Shown one piece after another: positions 4,948-5,216 of a DNA stretch of 5,216 bases. Source of the stretch: Accumulibacter sp. (GTDB lineage: Bacteria; Pseudomonadota; Gammaproteobacteria; Burkholderiales; Rhodocyclaceae); contig JAISDL010000049.1 in assembly GCA_031264825.1 (NCBI GenBank), forward strand, positions 1 to 5,216. The letters run 5' to 3'. Both the position numbers and the translations under genes were made by a program. Position 1 is the first letter of the stretch, and every line of letters begins with the position of its first letter. The notes beneath the pieces are model-generated. The model did not search any database and was not told the origin of the DNA. It saw only the letters and a program-made list of their open reading frames with translations.

Positions 4948-5216
4948 GCGCCGAATTCGCCGCAACGTGTGCGGCCGCAAGATTCGTCACGCGACCGAGG
5001 CCGCCGCGCGCGCGGCGATCCGCTCTCTGCGCCGCGCGGGCGTTCTCGCCGCGCTCACGCCTTACCGTTGCCCGTTTTGCGGCCAGTTCCACGTCGGCCA
5101 CCCGCCCCGCGCCGTACGGGAGATCATATCGTCCCTCAAAAACGAAATCAGGTGTACGGGCGGTAGGGAATTCTCAGGTCGCGCTCGAAGTGCGCGGGAT
5201 TGTCCGGCTTCGGCAG
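4937..5216 (+). CDS. Putative zinc-binding small phage protein, 3' end outside window
   Basis: Starts at ATG 4937 inside the preceding gene (11-bp overlap) and stays open to the right edge (93 residues seen). The N-terminal half matches a common small protein type of phages and bacteria: a basic start, CGRKIRHATEAAARAAIRSLRRAG (12-35) and then YRCPFCGQFHVGH (43-55). Cys12, Cys45, Cys48 and His52/His55 could bind one zinc ion. Such proteins are presumed nucleic-acid or protein binders, with no firm role known to me. GC at third positions is high up to His55 (about 44 of 54 codons by my count) but falls to 10 of 22 over 5150-5215, with AGG, TGT, AGT and CGA codons. The tail may therefore be non-native, overlapped by an opposite gene, or the result of a lost stop. 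No good Shine-Dalgarno is seen; coupling is likely. Confidence 0.65.
   Translation, partial: MASKRRIRRNVCGRKIRHATEAAARAAIRSLRRAGVLAALTPYRCPFCGQFHVGHPPRAVREIISSLKNEIRCTGGREFSGRARSARDCPASA
5148..5216 (-). CDS. Possible 3' end of a convergent minus-strand gene (partial)
   Basis: Reading leftward from the right edge, 22 codons end in TGA at 5150-5148 and give a protein-like tail (LPKPDNPAHFERDLRIPYRP followed by Tyr-Thr). Nineteen of the 22 codons end in G or C, as in the genes of this window, whereas the overlapping plus-strand frame has only 10 of 22. This suggests that the minus strand is the coding one here and that the late plus-strand string meets an opposing gene. The stretch is short and the family is not recognisable, so it remains tentative. 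Confidence 0.35.
   Translation of the reverse strand: MPKPDNPAHFERDLRIPYRPYT

Noticed and set aside
1..5216. tRNA genes, CRISPR arrays, insertion sequences, attachment sites
   Set aside because: No tRNA-like cloverleaf, regularly spaced repeats, transposase motifs or paired direct repeats were seen; nearly all sequence is taken up by packed coding frames.

Overview
This window is part of the late structural (head) module of a Mu-like myophage or prophage from a GC-rich host (roughly 60-65 % GC by eye, GC-ending codons strongly preferred). The type is set by three consecutive plus-strand genes in Mu order: terminase large subunit (Mu gp28-like, 5' end cut by the window), DUF935 portal (Mu gp29-like) and F-like head morphogenesis protein (Mu gp30/F-like, SPP1 gp7 family core). 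A proteobacterial host is likely but cannot be fixed from this sequence, and whether this is an integrated prophage or a free phage is not visible.

Layout: 1-1241 TerL (C-terminal part); 1234-2874 portal; 2871-3071 small unknown protein with a GTG start; 3075-4352 F-like protein carrying a C-terminal PBECR2-like nuclease (toxin) domain; 4353-4447 the only real gap, opening with a perfect 9-bp hairpin; 4448-4696 small coiled-coil protein with a C-terminal membrane segment; 4708-4947 small helical protein; 4937 to the right edge a putative zinc-binding small protein. The last ~70 bases also look coding on the minus strand (3' end of a convergent gene). Most genes overlap by 4-11 bp or lie within 11 bp of each other, so they probably form one rightward, translationally coupled transcript.

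Working together: TerL pumps DNA through the portal into the head, and the F-like protein is a minor head component that acts in head assembly. The extra C-terminal domain of F resembles the BECR-fold RNases of phage polyvalent proteins, so this virion protein may also act as an effector in the recipient cell. After F the order departs from Mu: instead of the expected tail-assembly protein G, protease/scaffold and major capsid genes there is a hairpin and three small genes of accessory type. One of these could be an immunity or lysis-type protein, but the sequence alone does not prove this. The strongest points for a second look are the F-PBECR2 fusion with its small downstream genes, the sense/antisense conflict at the right edge, and an in-phase A_AAA_AAC slippery heptamer in the terminase gene.
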